A stretch of DNA of 64,000 nucleotides, from contig JANPWX010000359.1 in assembly GCA_024734555.1 (NCBI GenBank), positions 1,573,042 through 1,637,041 on the forward strand, written 5' to 3'. Shown here one piece after another: positions 62,091 through 64,000 of this stretch (its first letter is position 1; each line of letters starts with the position of its first letter). The DNA is from Trochalopteron elliotii (taxonomy: Eukaryota; Chordata; Aves; Passeriformes; Leiothrichidae). Below the pieces are notes generated by a model. That model was given only the letters and a program-made list of their open reading frames with translations, was not told where the DNA came from and did not search any database. A program made the translations under genes and the position numbers.

Positions 62091-62152
62091 CACAAACAAA
62101 CAAACAAACACAGAAGAACCACCTCCCTTCCCCCCCAAATAACAACAACAAC
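62091..62152. repeat. (CAAA)n and (AAC)n microsatellites
   Basis: About four CAAA units (62091-62110), then a C-rich spacer with a C8 run, then AAC repeats (62141-62152) and an A6 run. Compound simple repeat in the presumed intron. Confidence 0.9.
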
Positions 62153-64000
62153 AAAAAATGGACCACAAGAACCATCCAAAAATCAAACCACAGGCTGGTT
62201 AGAGTCACATTGATAAAAAGAACAAGAAGCCTCCTTGACACCTATAGTGTTAAGTTATAATTAAGTCCCAAAGGAAGACAAGGCATATCCAGGGACAATC
62301 TTTGTCTCACTAAAGCTCTATTGATGTGAGTAATTTTCAAAAAGAAGAGGTTATATTCCTTAAGAGTCAAAAATCTTTGTTTGTAGATAGGACTTGAAAC
62401 TAAAAAGAATCTCCTTTTTCTTTTGTGAACTTAAATGTAGTGTTCTGGCTCCTACAAAAGTTTTCCTTCCCCTCTCCCAAAAGAAGCAGCTATTCTCTGA
62501 AATGAAATCACTCATTTTGGGAGACACAAGGAAGGATTGATTCTGTCAGTGCATCGCAGTGTAAATGAAACATGATGCCAACGTTTCATGAAAATGTGGT
62601 AGATTCCTTCTCTAGTGGGGAGCATGGAATCTCACTGCACCTCAGCCATGGTCCTTGCTAATAAAATAAATAAATAGACAAATACATTTTAAAAGGCAAT
62701 CTAGCAACCAAGAAGCAATAAAACCAAAGGATCTTCCCCCATCTTCCCTCTGAAAGGCATTGTCTGACAATATGGTCCTTTGGAGAGGCTGGTGTTTAGA
62801 ATTTATTAAATTTTAATGACTGAGTTGTGAGGAATTTTTAATATAATAAAGCTCAGGTTGTCATTAGCAATATCTAAGAAATTACAAGGGATGCTCCTCC
62901 TTTTCTATTGGAAAATCTGACAACAGAACAAATCAATTGTTCGTAAGGGTGAAAGTAGCTCTAAGCTCTGGAGCATACAATAGAGGGTACAGCTTGGGAA
63001 GAAAATGTCTACAAATTCTAATCTAAAATATACTGAGCTTTATGGTTTTTCCCAGCTAAGCCTTAAGTAAGTATTCTAAAAGCATGTAAGTAATTCCTCT
63101 TCATGCTATTTTAACTGCTTATTTGAAGACTTTTATCTTTCTTAGTTCTAACTGTTGGCATTGCCCTTGTAGTCAGAAAATGAATAGCAAAAAATATTTT
63201 GAATGCAATCACAAAATTCAGATTAAATCCTGCCTAGCCACTGTTTGGTTTTCAGCTAGTAGGTTACATATTTGACATGCATGCATTCTTGTCTCTTTAG
63301 TCATGTTTTTTCTAGATCTAGATTTCTACTGTGGGTCATCTGAACTTATAAATGTTGCTTTCCAATATAGCAATAACACTTTCTATTACATATTTGATTA
63401 TCTATTATGAATCAGCAATGAAAATAGTGTGAAATTTCTGATTTTTTCAATGATTTGTCTGCATAGTAAATAGCATTTCACTTTAAAGAAGCAAATAACT
63501 TATCCTATTTGCTACGCTATAAATATTAAGGAAAAAAATAAACATTTTTTATAAGTTGCTTTTAATCTTAGTAAGTTTTGTAAGATAAGAAAACCTGATA
63601 GAAACTTCATTCACATGATTTTTTATTAGTGAGTTTAACTTTCAAAGCAAAAAAAAAATCTTATGAGTATTACTTATGTGTTTATAATAAAAGTAATGCA
63701 TTGAAAAAATTAATTTCCGAATTAGTTCTTACTGCACTGCCATACTTAGTCACAATTCCTCTACTCCAGACTAGATTATAGTTCATCCTGCACACTGTAA
63801 GACCATCACAAGTTGCAAAATATTTTTCAAAATAAGTAATTTTCATATAACATTTCCCAAATAGTTCCAACCAGCTTTTGAATAGAGGAGATGGTTTTGT
63901 CACACCACCCAGCAGCTGTGTAAAATGAAGTGGTTTACCTTAAAAAAGTCAACCAGTCCTACTTTAACAGTAGAGCTGAATAACTTTGAGGAAAACTTGT

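Overview
This is a stretch of a vertebrate nuclear genome, almost certainly a bird. It is about 64 kb of AT-rich, mostly intronic DNA holding eight consecutive internal exons of one gene on the + strand. The gene is recognisable as KCNH8 (Elk-type voltage-gated potassium channel, Kv12.1). The avian call rests on several CR1 retrotransposon 3' ends with their terminal ATTCTRTG octamer repeats, on retroviral LTRs lodged in the introns, and on the near-mammalian protein sequence of the exons. A passerine would fit the LTR content, but that is a guess.

Layout: the eight exons lie at 767-897, 3198-3438, 18570-18727, 23833-24040, 46682-46879, 51489-51688, 53470-53719 and 58107-58321. Every junction is GT-AG and every phase matches its partner. 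The spliced length is 1,601 nt, which is 2 nt completing an upstream codon plus 533 uninterrupted codons. They encode the linker after the PAS domain, S1 to S4 (voltage sensor), S5, the pore with its GFG filter, S6, the C-linker and the cyclic-nucleotide-binding homology domain with the YNL intrinsic-ligand motif. The start codon, PAS exons, the long C-terminal tail and the 3' UTR lie outside the window. No second protein-coding gene, RNA gene or CRISPR was found.

Introns: intron 3439-18569 has a 366-base assembly gap just after the donor, a CR1 end and a sense-oriented solo LTR of 630 bp (14434-15063) flanked by a 6-bp direct repeat. Intron 24041-46681 (22.6 kb) carries an antisense LTR-like element, a CR1 end and several short tandem duplications. 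Intron 46880-51488 has a well preserved CR1 3' end 0.3 kb before its acceptor. Intron 53720-58106 has a long antisense CR1 fragment. Simple repeats and homopolymers are scattered throughout.

The window does not show a novel multi-gene system. The observations most worth checking are a phase-compatible possible alternative last exon of KCNH8 at 59109-59243 with a nearby ATTAAA, a NAGNAG tandem acceptor at the first exon, the sense solo LTR inside the gene, a 30-bp near-perfect palindrome at 20540-20569, and four short tandem duplications.
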